Below, one piece after another: positions 1 through 11,530 of a stretch of 64,000 bases of DNA; position 1 is the stretch's first letter, and the number at the start of each line of letters is the position of its first letter. Source of the DNA: Pseudoips prasinana (Eukaryota > Arthropoda > Insecta > Lepidoptera > Nolidae). The DNA lies in the NCBI GenBank assembly GCA_951640165.1, contig OX621236.1:26094948-26158947 (forward strand), read 5' to 3'. A program made the position numbers and the translations under genes. The notes under the pieces were generated by a model. The model searched no databases and was not told the DNA's origin. It was given only the letters and a program-made list of their open reading frames with translations.

Positions 1-1033
1 TTAGGGATTAGGAGTCGTAAATTATTTTCTTTCGGCTTGAATTATAGCCGGTTTGGGCGACAGGCCGTTGTCTCGCGTCTTTAATGGGGTGACATATAAT
101 TTTAGGTGTACTTTTATAAATATAAGTCTATTTAAAGTGAAATGATCACGTTTAATTAGTTTGTTGACCGAGAGGAGATGGATAGAGCTGTTCAGGTGTC
201 TGGCATATGAATAAAGCAACTGATAGTATTTTTTTATAAAACTTACTGAACATTGGGATAAATAATTTGTTTTCGTATCGTATCACATCGATAGCCTCGA
301 TACAGGCATTGCCTAGTGAGACTATCACTATCACTGTAAGTAAACTACTTGTAAAAACTGGACTGCTAATAAATTATATTTTATTTTATTTGTTTTTGTT
401 GCGATTTTTGTAACTTATGTATTAATTATAAACTATCTCCATTCCAATTTTTTACGAAATCTGGTCAGTTATTTTTATGTGACTGAATAACGAACGATCA
501 ATAATATTTTACTTTCACATTTATAATACAACATTTAGGTAACGTTATAGAGATATATATAGCAATTTCACATAAAAATATGGCCATGGGCTTTAAGAAG
601 AATAAATACGGTTGTTTGGAAGAAATAATAAGCAATAAAACCGCCAATTGTACCTACATTATTTTAGATATTATGTTTTTTTCTGAAAATAGATTTTTAT
701 ATTTTGTGCAATAAAGTGTATCTCTATCCACATTCTTTCTTCATTTTAAGGTCAATAATTTATGGTTTAGGCTACTCAGACTTTACGTAGTGCTGACTTC
801 AATCTTGTTTCACGAGATATTTTGTTTATGTTTACTTACTTTGAGTCCCATTATAGTAAAATATTTAAAGCTTTGAAAATGGTTACAAAATATACTGTAT
901 TCAAAAAATTGTATAACACTAATTAGACTCGACCGACCAGCTACTGATTTTCTAATCCCGTCTTAAATATCTCCACTCAACACAAAGGATTTTCGATAAT
1001 TGGGGTGCATTTAGATTTATTTTGCTTGTTTAT
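1..1033. other. AT-rich noncoding DNA
   Basis: I see no convincing gene here. Open frames are short, low in complexity and overlap on both strands. The only repeat-like signal is a LINE-tail-like patch near 671-735, listed separately. Confidence 0.6.
671..735 (+). repeat. LINE 3'-tail-like fragment
   Basis: The stretch ends in GTGCAATAAAGTGTAT followed by CTCTATCC. The longer LINE tail at 38,400-38,580 ends with the near-identical GGTGCAATAAAGTGTACTC and a TCTA repeat. I infer a short 5'-truncated non-LTR retrotransposon tail. The match is only about 40 bases, so chance similarity is possible. Confidence 0.3.
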
Positions 1034-1089
1034 CAGCCTTCCAATTAAATATCAGCCTAAGCTGAGCCTGATATTTAATTGGAAGGCTG
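1034..1089. repeat. Perfect 22-bp inverted repeat with 12-nt loop
   Basis: Arm 1034-1055 (CAGCCTTCCAATTAAATATC then AG) is exactly complementary to 1068-1089. The loop is 1056-1067. No mismatch is present, so the structure is either young or maintained. It has no gene beside it and no T-run, so a terminator role is not indicated. Confidence 0.8.
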
Positions 1090-1265
1090 GTTGTGATTTG
1101 TCTGTATCTAAGCCTTTTATTTACTCGTATTTGGCCAAATTTTACACACACATGAACGCTCAAAGGAATTAATAATATAAGTCTTTAATGTCTATATCCT
1201 TACTGGGTCAAATATTATCAAGATATAGTCTTTGACCATAAATCCTTAATAACGTTCGATGATCA

Positions 1266-1535
1266 TCGTAGCCTAGTTGGTAGTGCTCCTGCCTACGAAG
1301 CTGGTGGTCCTGGGTTCGAATCCCGGTAAGTGCAAATATTTGTGTGATGAGCATGAATATTTGTTTCTGAGTCATGGATGTTTTCTATGTATATAAGTAT
1401 TTATCTATCTATATAAGTATGTATATCGTCGCCTGGTACCCATAGTACAAGCTTTGCTTAGTTTTGGGCTAGGATGATCCGTGTGACATTGTCCCTAGAT
1501 ATTATTATTATATTATTATTATTAACTTAAAATAA
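1266..1535 (+). mobile_element. tRNA-derived SINE, family A, copy 1
   Basis: A tRNA-like head carries an A-box-like TAGCCTAGTTGG and a B box GGTTCGAATCC at 1313-1323, the two internal RNA polymerase III promoter elements. The body follows (TTTGTGTGATGAGCATGAATA, TCTGAGTCATGGATG), then a TATC/TATA-rich stretch, then a region with GCCTGGTACCCATAGTACAAG, and it ends in an ATT microsatellite. A copy at 7,122-7,392 matches over the whole length, which marks it as a dispersed repeat and not a tRNA gene. It is non-autonomous and would need a partner LINE. Confidence 0.85.
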
Positions 1536-1600
1536 ACTACCTATTATGTAAAAAAATATTATTATAATATTGTACCAGGTGACTCGACCCATACTTTGCA

Positions 1601-1647
1601 AAACATTATATTAGGTACTTATAGGTTAAGTACCTAATATAATGTTT
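1601..1647. repeat. Perfect 21-bp inverted repeat with 5-nt loop
   Basis: Arm 1601-1621 starts AAACATTATATTAGG and pairs without mismatch to 1627-1647. The loop is TAGGT. It is one of several near-perfect short-loop palindromes in the window. Confidence 0.8.
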
Positions 1648-1782
1648 ATATACTAATCACTTTAAATACTTATCTAACAAAAAACATTATATTTAATAAT
1701 TTACCAATTGTAGGAGCACAAAAGCAGGTTTTCAACTCGACAGTATGTTTTTGTTACGAATCGATTTTCCTAATGGTTTTCC

Positions 1783-1892
1783 ATTCATCATCATCATATC
1801 AGCCGAAAGACGTCCACTGCTGGACAAAGGCCTCCCCCAAAGCCCAATGATCTCCACAATTGCCGGTCTTGCGCTATCCGCATCCAGCGTTT
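1783..1892 (-). mobile_element. RTE-type LINE 3' end, fragment
   Basis: Read on the minus strand this ends in TTTGTCCAGCAGTGGACGTC followed by a GATGATGATG-type tail. The same terminal block closes the better-preserved RTE copy at 29,716-30,176. Only about 110 bases remain, so it is a heavily 5'-truncated insertion. The short plus-strand ORF over it is a shadow. Confidence 0.75.
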
Positions 1893-3868
1893 TTCATTCG
1901 TTTTTCATTTGTATACGGTCCCATATAATATTTTATACTTATCGATGGTTTTAATGAAAAGTTGAAGACTGTTGTAGGTTATTTAAAACATAAATTATTT
2001 CGTCACATCTTGATTTAATGAGCTGCATTTGTTTCAACAAATTAAAACTTTATTAATGAGCATGCGTGCCACCGACAAGATTTTATTACAATCAGAATGC
2101 TCACATCTGCCTATCATTCCTTTTGTGGCTGCTTTCATGCAACCGTTTGATATTAGGCATAGAATTTCATATAAATTGCTGCTGAATTTATCATAGATCC
2201 CCCGTGTGCCGTAGTGACGGATGACAGGGGCGATAATTAGTATGATCGCGCTATTCTGAGCGCCAGCTGCCCTTCCTTTGCGACGGCTAAAAATGGCCCA
2301 ATCAGTCAGAAGACGTCTCTACGATTCAGATACACACACGTAGAATCACTCCAGTAATGAGCTTTTAAATAAAACTGATTATAGATTGTAGTTTATTTAG
2401 GACGAGACACAAGTAAACATTTTCTGATCTTTTAGAAAAATTGATTAGGTAGTAGAAAAATGTACTCAAAAACCCTTTGCCGATTATTTGCGGGTTTTCA
2501 TTTTAATTTTATATAAAACATGTAACGTGATTAACGCACACCCTCAAACACTTCAATTAGAATATTACGTTGTAATCATAATACATACACTGAATTTTTC
2601 ATTTAACATGTATATGCATTGTTATTTACTAAATTAGTTTCTTAGAATAAAGTTTATTTTTCTTTATTTTGTATCGAATGATAGAATTTGTATGAATACA
2701 AATAATACTGCGATTTAAAAAGTCTTATTACTTTGACTTACGGTCCATTTCAATTTGTTTTGACTGTATAGGGTCAATATGATAATAATTTACGTAGTTT
2801 TAATTATTTTTGGAATAACAAATTACCTACATTAAAAATGATATAAATCGATTCGGTAAACGATTCTGAACAAACTATTTTCAGGATGTGTGTTAATTAA
2901 GTTACATGTTGTATATAAAACCGTATAAAATGTGAAGTAAACACGTAGGAGTATAATATCAAAATATGTGTCGAGACATAAAAGGAAAATGTTCAACAGA
3001 AAACAATCCTTTGAGGCTTAAACTTTGCGAGAGAGGCTTTGAAAATGAATTTCCTGAAATCCTTCCCCTTATGCAATGCATTTTAATACTAAATCATTTT
3101 ACCTACTTGTTTATGTTTATCCTCATGCTTAGGTACATATCTATGTTAAGAAAACAATATGCTAAGGAGACGTTCCGAAATTAATCATCTATAGATTGAC
3201 CGCATGCCTAAATGCTTAAATTAGATAAGATCCTATTATGTTATGTGAATGAAATCGGATATTATGAGCACAACTTTTTTGCTATAAAATCGTTAAATTA
3301 CAATACATGTCTAAGTCTATTTCTTACAGAAACCTTGCTCCCTATAAATAATAGAGCACCAAATTACTGAATAATAAATTATTTATTGATTTATCCCCAC
3401 TCTCCACTTTTCTACTACATTTGCACTAAAGCCAGACTATTTTCGAAATGCTAGTGGGATTTTGCCAAGAAAAACAAAGAGCTTACGTGAAGACATTGGG
3501 GTATATGCAAAAAGTGTCTGTCAGTGTGATTGGGTAACTTCAGGCACTTTGAGTAACTCAATCCGATGTTCGAAGGGACAGCTACCTCAAATAGATGGCC
3601 CGTCGTACTTCGGAACCGAATACGTGGATCTTCTCAGAGTTATTCAATTTGTATTTGTGAGGATTTAGGGAAGCTGGAAGTGACTTCAGTGTTCTGTATT
3701 AAATTATTATATGTATGGCTGCAACGTTTTTTTATTTTAAATTAAGCAGGGATTCTTTTCTTGTGTAAATATGAGCTTCATATAAGTCAACTACTAACTT
3801 ATAGTAATACGTTTGCCGTAAACTTCAAATTAGTTGCGTGAACGTTTATGATATTGAATACCTATTAT
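1893..3868. other. Noncoding DNA, no gene recognised
   Basis: Mostly AT-rich. A less AT-rich patch with CpGs lies at about 2,195-2,350. It gives no sustained open frame and no clear splice signals. Two 68-72 codon plus-strand frames at 2,966-3,184 and 3,462-3,668 show no recognisable domain. The second would need a TTG start. Confidence 0.5.
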
Positions 3869-4176
3869 ACCACCTACTTGATATAATAATAATATTTCGG
3901 GACATTACCACCTACTTGATATAATATTTCGGGACATTGTTCACATACGGCCATCTGATCCCAAACTAAGCAGAGCTTGTACTATTAAAACCAGATAACT
4001 GATATGCCTACTACATAAACTACTTTTCTTTTCTAAATACATACTTATATAGATAATTACACCCAGACTCAGGACAAGCAGACATGTTCATGCATACAAA
4101 TATCTGTCCTGGGTGGGAATCGAATCCACGACCTGCAGATTGAAAGGCAAGTATCAACCAACCAAGCCAACGTCGG
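3869..4176 (-). mobile_element. tRNA-derived SINE, family B, with duplicated 3' end
   Basis: On the minus strand the head (near 4,176) carries a B-box-like GTGGATTCGATTCCCACCC. It then reads through CAGGACAGATATTTG and ends in an AAT-type microsatellite around 3,870-3,900. The terminal block ACCACCTACTTGATATAAT...TTTCGGGACATT occurs twice in tandem (3,869-3,906 and 3,907-3,938), differing by two AAT units. Related copies lie at 32.65, 46.08 and 60.83 kb, with more distant ones at 21.39, 47.71 and 62.95 kb. Confidence 0.8.
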
Positions 4177-4599
4177 ATATCTTTATGAAAGAAAACTCTA
4201 CCTATAACATATCTGCAGATACATTTGTATCACAATAAAAAATACACATAAAAATAACATGCATGATATTTGTTCAAAATGCTTAAACTACACCTGCTAT
4301 AATATGACACAACACATGTCCATACACACAATATAATTAAAAAATATGTTATTTTAAGAGAAGATCACTTTAATACGACACTATGTTAAAGTTAAATAAG
4401 TATATACAAATTATAAGTAATACTTACATTGTGACCATAATTTTGAATCGAAGGAGAATTCTTATTATTAGCCAAAATTTTCTATTACTTTGTTTCCACT
4501 AAAACGTCAACATTAATCGTTTAAAAATGTGAGAATCTTTAAATCAAACTAAACCCTTATCATATCCAGCAAATCTGTCCATGTCCATGCATCTGCATC

Positions 4600-4725
4600 C
4601 CCGCGGGACTGTCAGGCTGGCAGGGCGGGATCGATCCGCCCCAGTCGCGTGCCGAACGCCCCGCGAACCACACGACCGCCCGCCCGACCTCCAAAGCCTT
4701 CGCGTTTAGGCGGGAAACCAATATC
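4600..4725. promoter_or_regulatory. GC/CpG-rich island with E2F-like site
   Basis: About 120 bases of strongly GC-rich sequence stand out from AT-rich surroundings. They contain a 10-bp palindrome GGATCGATCC and GGCGGGAAA at 4,709-4,717, the reverse complement of the E2F consensus TTTCCCGCC, followed by a CCAAT-type motif. Such islands in insect DNA can be promoters, 5' exons or conserved enhancers. No adjacent open frame identifies a target gene, so the regulatory reading is inference. Confidence 0.35.
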
Positions 4726-6425
4726 GCGAATTCTTTTTAATACAAATATACATTTTTTTAAGTAATAAACTGATCATAATAATAGTGTGAAAGGTTATCT
4801 GCGATGATAATAAACTGCATAATTTTAATAGTTCATTCAACTTGTGTTTTGTTTACTGATAAGCGTACATACTAGACTGATTGCTACCTATAGGAACTAT
4901 AGTGTTGTGTCTTAACAGTACCTACTGTGTTGCGTGCAGTGATTTTAAAAGATTTTTTTACACAGTTTAATTCCAATTATATATAATATTCTTAGTCCAC
5001 TTTTCTATTTATAACTGATAAGGTATGAATAGACCAATTGAAATATCTATAATACTAGTGAATACAGAACTGTATTTATGTAATGCAAATTTCTTCTTTG
5101 GGATCTAATACGATATCAAGATCTTAGAGCTAAATAATTTATTACAGTGGTGATTTCTCAAAAAACTTTTCGTTAAACTTTTATAAACAATAAATTTAAG
5201 TGAGTACCTGAATATTCCCAGTTGGTAAAAGTTTGGAAGTCTCGTTTATCACAAAATTGGCGAAGTTTATTTTATGCGGAATTATTTTCCTAAATTGGGA
5301 GGGAAGATCGAGGTTGAATTAAATTTGGATGTTTATATTGTTAGGAAAATATTTCTTGCTCATTAGTACTTGATAAATAATAGATTTGATACAGCGAAGT
5401 GTATTTATTATACTGGAAATTAAAGTAACGGAGAGCTTTTGCCAACATCAAACGTTGGTAGAAGAATAACACACGTCCCAGGTCAAAATTTGCAGGACAG
5501 TTAGCAAGACTGAACGATTGAAAGTAATAAAATTTCTTTTTATACAAGTTTTTTGTTCTTACCTACAATGTTTGTATGTTCAGGAAAAATCTGGTAACTG
5601 AATCTTAAAGAAAAATCTTTAGCCTTAACCGACCACGCTGAATGAATTACGGTATGCATATAAATCGGTGGCAATGCTATATTATCATAATATGGAGCTG
5701 AACTGAAGATGGAGCCGCATGTGAACTCTGTAATAAAACCTCTCAACCCTATGGTTTCTTACGCTCCTTTTAGTTCTTAATAGAAGCCTGCTTAAAATAA
5801 AATACTTGATTTATAATAGATAATCTTTGCAGTTGTCAGAAGAGGTTTTACTTGATATTAATTTGACAGATCTTATTAATAATAATTTAGCATTGCATAG
5901 CGTTGTAATAGTTTTTGTTTTATTAAAGTAGGTAGACTATTAAGTTGACCAATAAAAATGTACAGCTGATCAGTTATTAATATGAGCCAGTTAGTTGACA
6001 AAGATTTTACCGTTAAATATATAAGGCGAGGTCTACGAACTATGACTAAATTAAGTTTAAGGTCAAACTTACGTTGAGTCGTCAATGCGTGGGTGGATAT
6101 TACTACAGTTTTATTTCGGCTTCTACGTTTGTTACTCATGGTATCAATTCGATTAGAGGTTTTTTAGCTTGTGTGCAGATTTTGATATTTTTTTATCGAT
6201 AATGTTTTCGGAATTGACCCATATATATACTTTACCAATGACGTATATTAATTATTAAAAAGTGTAACTACAGAGAAATAATAAAGAGATATAACTAAAG
6301 GGATGAAGTCAACTAAAACAATGTTGCGCTTATAAACCTCCAATTAATCTTATATTACGACTATTGGGGTTATTGTACTAATTTAATAAAAGTTACATAC
6401 AAATACTACGTAAACAATGTATTAT

Positions 6426-6514
6426 AAATTATTTATTCAATCTTTATATCATTTGATATAAAGATTGAATAAATAATTTTATTCTTATAATGTATTTACA
6501 TTATAAGAATAAAA
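6426..6514. repeat. Two abutting perfect hairpins
   Basis: The first palindrome pairs 6,426-6,451 with 6,454-6,479 (26 bp, 2-nt loop). The second pairs 6,477-6,494 with 6,497-6,514 (18 bp, 2-nt loop). They share three T residues at the junction. Both are mismatch-free and AT-rich, so they could extrude as adjacent cruciforms. No coding role is visible. Confidence 0.8.
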
Positions 6515-7121
6515 AGCAAATACGAATATTAGTGTACTTTCAACTAAATGATTGAAGGTATGATTAGCATGGACGAACCATGTTAATCCAAGTGTTCTCA
6601 ATAACAATATAATGTAACATATTCCCAATTCCCAAATTAAATGTAATTTCTAAGCGGTATACACATGTCGTGTGAGGCACCATCAGGAACTTGTCACAAG
6701 AGATTAGCGCCCGCACTCTGCACCCGGCCTAATCCCGCACGCAACCCGCACGCATGACGATTCTATAATGACGTATTCATTACGATAATTCAATCAATGA
6801 TGTGTCCGGTTCTTTTAAATAACTACCTAATATTTTAATTTATGCATTATGTAACAAAAATGATGCTGTACGTCATTCCAAAGCTGATTAAAATGATCAT
6901 TATATAAAAACTTAAAAAAATACTATTTCTACGTATAAAAGTAATACACACCGTTCCTATTTAGGGTGAAGATAGGGTTCATCCATAATAGTAAGTAAAG
7001 CTTTACAGAAAAATTACAAATGTCTCTTCCCCAACTGAAGAATCTCAAATAATATCGAGGTTATTTTGTTAATGTCCCAAGATATTTAAAGATATCGAAC
7101 ATAGTGGAACTATATATTTGA

Positions 7122-7392
7122 CGGTCACCGTAGCCTAGTTGGTAGTGCTCCTGCCTACGAAGCTGGTGGTCCTGGGTTCGAATCCCGGTAAGTGCAAATA
7201 TTTGTGTGATGATCACGAATATTTGTTTCTGAGTCATGGATGTTTTCTATGTATATGAGTATTTATCTATCTATATAAGTATGTATATCGTCGCCTGGTA
7301 CCCATAGTACAAGCTTTGCTTAGTTTGGGGCTAGGATGATTTGTGTGACATTATCCCTTTATAAAAAATAATAATAATAATAATATCGCTCA
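7122..7392 (+). mobile_element. tRNA-derived SINE, family A, copy 2
   Basis: Nearly identical to the element at 1,266-1,535 from the TAGCCTAGTTGG head to the ATT/ATA-rich tail. Its B box GGTTCGAATCC is at 7,175-7,185. The two copies lie 5.9 kb apart in the same orientation and differ by scattered substitutions and the tail repeat. That fits independent insertion followed by modest ageing. Confidence 0.85.
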
Positions 7393-8490
7393 CTAATTTT
7401 ATTTAATCCAGCATGCTCCAAAATATTTCGAAATTAATACAAAACAAATATTTTCCTATTCCTGTTTTATATTATGAAAATTATAAGTCATATAATAATA
7501 CAATATTTGACGTAGATAACTTATTTTCCTTTGTTCATTCCATACGTAGATAAAAACAATTATCTAAACATTCCGCTTTGATCTACGACTTTTGAAAATC
7601 GTAATTAAAATAGTGACGTTCTCGGAAGAACACATTATAAACACGGAGCGGATGTTCTCGACGTGTTCCGGGATGGCTGAAAGGGAAGCTACAGTCATTA
7701 CGCCCACAGATATATGAATCCTCTGATACGGCTCCAATGACCTTTTCTAGGGTACGTCTTTATTTAGAAAGATATAGAGTTACGTGAGTCTAATCTTTTC
7801 AGCACTTAAAAGAGATCAAGTTCCAAAACTTCAGAACCAATCAGTTTAGTAACATTTAGTCAGTTTTAAGGTCACGTTAAATTCAGAAATGTAATATGCC
7901 ATTTTAAGAATAAACTGTATAGAAGTTTTAATTCTCATGAAACGTAAACGAATAAATATTTTTTAAAATAAATTAATATTTATTAAGAAATTCAAAATGA
8001 CATGAAATTTTATGGAAAACCGTAGTATGAATTTATAATATTATTATGGATATTATTATTTTAGATCGAAAATGCCATTGGGCACAAAATATATATTGTT
8101 ACTGCAATTTGTGCGATTTTATTCAACTAATTCATTTTGATTTTTAATAAAATCGCAGTCCAGCAAGAATTGTCATGTTTGCAGATGAGGTTATATTAAA
8201 AATTCGATGAAACTTGATTGACTTTAATTAAATTATTCTAATGATGAATCATTCTTATTCTCTATATATTATTCCATATAAACGAGTGCGTCAGTACTTT
8301 TTCTTCTCTTTAATGATTATAAATGGTTTAAACTGAGCGCTTAAAAGTGCCAAAGTGCCTATCCAAACTTAAGTCTAATCAGCCATTAATTTATAATCCT
8401 AGTTCAACCTTAATGATCTAAACCTCACGATTCAAATGTTTATCCTGAATTAATTGACCATCTAGTAATGATACGTATGTAAGGTAATTG
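7393..8490. other. AT-rich noncoding DNA
   Basis: I find no open frame worth calling, no repeat shared with the rest of the window and no clear regulatory signal. Confidence 0.55.
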
Positions 8491-8617
8491 GTACACACGG
8501 CTACATATCAAGATATACATTTCCAGTATAAGCTGATCTCGCGTTGTATAGGATTTCCATACGATGAGAGGTCAGCTTATATTAGAATTGCATAGCTTGA
8601 TATGTAGCCGTGTGTAC
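8491..8617. mobile_element. MITE with perfect 22-bp terminal inverted repeats
   Basis: Left arm 8,491-8,512 (GTACACACGGCTACATATCA then AG) is exactly complementary to right arm 8,596-8,617. An inner pair, TATAAGCTGA and TCAGCTTATA, extends the fold. The ends are consistent with TA-flanked CACACGG termini as in Tc1/mariner-type MITEs. Only one copy is present in the window, so the class is inferred from the termini. Confidence 0.7.
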
Positions 8618-8792
8618 GTGTATGTAACTAAGGATTATTGGCTAGAGTGGTCGTTGGTAGTGCGGCTCAAGCTTCATAAGTGGTCATAGTGCATGTTGTG
8701 CTGTAGGATGTTTACCTAAATATGGCTTTTAAATACCTATAGATGAGATTGATGGCACACAAACGTTTCGTTAAAACATCGCTTATACCTAT

Positions 8793-8885
8793 GTCAGCCG
8801 AATTACGTCCACTGCTGGACAAAAGCCTGCCCAAAGAATGGAGGGATATGCTATAACCGCAACCCTTGGCATTGATTGCAGTTTG
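8793..8885 (-). mobile_element. RTE-type LINE 3' end, degenerate fragment
   Basis: The plus strand reads GTCAGCCGAATTACGTCCAC then TGCTGGACAAAAGCCTGCCC, the reverse of the RTE terminal block seen intact at 30,130-30,176. It has several substitutions, so it is older than the 29.7 kb copy. Confidence 0.65.
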
Positions 8886-9489
8886 ATGATTATAGTTCAC
8901 AGAAAAACGTAACTGCACGTTCTCTGGTTGTTATTCCCTCGGTCATTTTCCACGGGATGAGATGGGGTGATGATATTCTATGCCGTCAACACTATTGTAT
9001 GCACAATACGAACATTTTTTGAAATATGGAACATCAAAATCAGATTAAAATGATTCAGGGGTGCCAAAATCACTACACAAAGGGCATGAAAATTCTATAG
9101 ATAAGGCTTCCTATGAACTTCCCTTTGTACTTAATAATCATATAATTGGCCAGCGACCACCGCGTCCGGCAAAGGGCAGCCATTTGCATTTTAATCACGC
9201 GTTGATTTGAAGTAATGCCTCTACGTGTTCGTATAAATTACATGCAGACATGTGTGAACGGATAGACGTATGTGGCAAAATTGTATAGTAATTGCACGAC
9301 TATTGTGCAAATTCCTATGTGGTCTAGTTGCAGATGGGCTTAAGCCTAGGATTGCATTAATGCTTGCCGGTTAGGTCCGTATACATCTTACGCTACTCGG
9401 CTCCAATCATTTAAATTAACACATTTGCTCCGTTACGGAATTAGGGGCACTTAAATGGATATTGAATTTAAATGATATTAATTAATGTA
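8886..9489. other. Noncoding DNA
   Basis: A mixed-composition stretch with some CpG around 9,150-9,380. I see no coding frame and no assignable repeat. Confidence 0.5.
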
Positions 9490-9624
9490 CAGACGCCAGC
9501 ACATCCAGCTAACCCAATCTGTCAAATTTCTTTTATAGATTTTCAACTGTATCACATAACCATAAGGTTCACTTTCAATTGGGGAAATTTGACAGAATGG
9601 GGTAGCTTGATGTGCTGGCGTCTG
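9490..9624. mobile_element. TA-flanked MITE, CAGACGCC family, copy 1
   Basis: A 135-bp element starts CAGACGCCAGCACATCCAGC and ends with the inverse, TGTGCTGGCGTCTG. TA dinucleotides lie directly outside both ends (9,488-9,489 and 9,625-9,626). Inner parts AATCTGTCAAATTT and AAATTTGACAGAAT extend the terminal inverted repeat to roughly 45 bp. TA target sites and CAG termini fit a non-autonomous Tc1/mariner-type element moved by a transposase encoded elsewhere. Copies 2-4 lie at 31.65, 32.12 and 37.17 kb. Confidence 0.9.
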
Positions 9625-10962
9625 TACCTACCTATTATTTTGTTAGAGGTTTTAAATACATAAATTTACTAGAATTAATTTCGGAGGCACCAACCTTGGA
9701 CACTGATATAACAAGTTCAACCATTACCCTCACGAGGCTCATATTACCCTTAATTGCTCAATAAAAGAAATTATGAGTTAGTAGTTATGATCATATTATT
9801 TCGCACACTTTAACTACAATTAGGTAATTAATGCAGGTCTTTTAAATTAATCACTAATATGATTATTGGGAAAAACTACTGCTTTTAATTATTATAACGA
9901 AGACCCGCCGCTCATCAGGCGCTCTGAAGTATGGCGATGCTTAAAAATTAAATAACTTTGGCGATAGATATATATGGCCTTTAATCAGACTGAGCACTTA
10001 GGTTCTTAATCTCGTCGATCAGTGACAGTAACTATCTATGTGCCTTTCAATACTTTACTAAAGTGACAGATCATACTGAGAAGCGATATCTATAATAGTT
10101 AGACGTAAAGCTCATAGTTATAAGAAGACAGTCCTCAATTAATATTCAAAGATGACAGTAAGTAAAGCTTTTACATACATACTCTATCCCAAGTTATTGA
10201 TAGTCCACAACATCCATGCCCTCACGCCAACCGGGGCTCCCACATAATCACCCATATTTCACGCTCAAGACTCCTTATCTAGTACAAAACAATAACTTAT
10301 ACATAAGCTCTCGTTCTCGACTAAAGCAACTTGTATACTTACTTTCTGGTAATTATTGATATAAACGATATACTGATATATTTATCAGAATTTGAAAGGC
10401 TGTTCTGAAAATATCCTGTGTTTTAAAAATTTTCAACTGATGTTTATCATTAATTGTGTGCAACAAACAAGCACTATTGTTTTTTGTAATTTGCTAAATT
10501 TTGTTACCGAAGACAATTTTGTAACCTGCTTTTAATTAAGTTGCGTATTTTTTTGTAAATTGTAGAAAATCAATGTCTATGTTGAGCATAGTCGTAACCG
10601 ATCTTTTCAATTTGCCCTGGTTCATGAAATATTTACCTAATTTATTTGTAGGGAACGGTTGAGCCAAAGCGTGCATGCATGTGATCTTACCTTGCTAGGC
10701 GAGTGCGGGTGACAACTCCCTAGGGTTACGGTAACTTAATTCGGTTTTACTTCAGGCCATGACTTAATTAACTTTGCGACATGGTTTATATAATATTAGT
10801 TGGCTTAATATTTTCTATATAAGGTAATATAATCAGTCTAGGATTACACATTGTGTCTATGTATTTTTTATTATATACTTTAGAGTTTGGCAGGAAGTTT
10901 CTCAATTATTCGCTTTTAAGTATAGGAAGAATATAAAAATCTGATGAGATGATAGATTTGTA
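9625..10962. other. AT-rich noncoding DNA
   Basis: No coding or repeat signal could be supported in this interval. Confidence 0.5.
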
Positions 10963-11246
10963 AGAGAGGTAGGGCACAGCGTTCATTCGCTCAAAGAGCA
11001 GCCCGACTGGGGAAGTACTTACAGAAGACATTCCTTAATGATAACTTTAATGCTGTGTTTCTGCATGTGAGTAAGGTCGCCAGAGCTCATCGGGGCGGGG
11101 GGAAGGGTCAGCTACAATTGTAAAGGCCGGCAACGCACCCGTGACTCCTTTCGTGTTGCGAGTGTAGGTACATGGGTGGCGGTGATCACTTACCATCACG
11201 TGAACCGCTTGCTCGTTTGTCGCCCTATGACATAAAAAACAATCTG
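10963..11246 (+). mobile_element. LINE 3'-terminal fragment, CGCCAGAGCTC family, copy 1
   Basis: The block contains AAGGTCGCCAGAGCTCATCG, AGGCCGGCAACGCACCCGTG, GGCGGTGATCACTTACCATC and GCTCGTTTGTCGCCCTATG, then an A-rich end. A second copy at 55,357-55,660 matches over 300 bases, and a ragged one lies at 11,395-11,530. The G+C-rich body, A-rich end and shared 3' boundary fit a 5'-truncated non-LTR retrotransposon. The motif set is common in lepidopteran genomes. I do not assign the exact LINE clade. Minus-strand ORFs here are shadows. Confidence 0.75.
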
Positions 11247-11394
11247 TCACGTCAGTTTGTCAAAGTAAAGTTTAATAAAGCGTAGGGTTATTTCCTTGTT
11301 TAACAGCTCGACCGGGGCCGTACCTTCGCTTCACATAATTCCAGCTTCATGGCATTATCATGTCATTGTGTAATGTTATATACTCGTAGTGATT

Positions 11395-11530
11395 ACTCAT
11401 GGTCACCAGAACTCATGGGGGGTTAGAAAGGTTCACAGCGCGTGTGGTGCTATATTATTATGTGTCTCAAGAGTAATAAGGGACGTTAACCCCTTACTAT
11501 TAGGTAAGCCGTTTGCTTGCGCCATGTTTC
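11395..11530 (+). mobile_element. Degenerate copy of the CGCCAGAGCTC LINE tail
   Basis: GGTCACCAGAACTCATGGGG, a diverged middle, then TTACTATTAGGTAAGCCGTT and TTGCTTGCGCC parallel the 3' part of the element ending at 11,246. It is shorter and much more mutated, so it is an older insertion. Confidence 0.55.

Larger units (their letters stand above)
4177..7121. other. Noncoding DNA with GC-rich islands
   Basis: No gene is supported. Minus-strand frames of 68-87 codons at 5.3-6.1 kb are AT-rich and have no recognisable motif. Features inside this stretch that are listed separately are a GC-rich island at 4,600-4,725 and a double hairpin at 6,426-6,514. A second CpG-containing patch lies at about 6,660-6,775. 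Confidence 0.5.

Noticed and set aside
1..14. TTAGGGATTAGG at the very start, resembling the insect telomere repeat TTAGG
   Set aside because: Only two imperfect units occur and the following sequence is ordinary AT-rich DNA.
1266..1340. A functional tRNA gene, given A and B boxes
   Set aside because: The head continues into a body shared with the 7.1 kb copy and the acceptor stem does not close. It is a SINE. The same applies to heads at 4.1, 13.0, 21.4, 23.0, 46.2, 47.7, 60.8 and 61.9 kb.
11047..11250. 67-codon minus-strand ORF
   Set aside because: It lies antisense within a LINE tail repeated at 55.4 kb.
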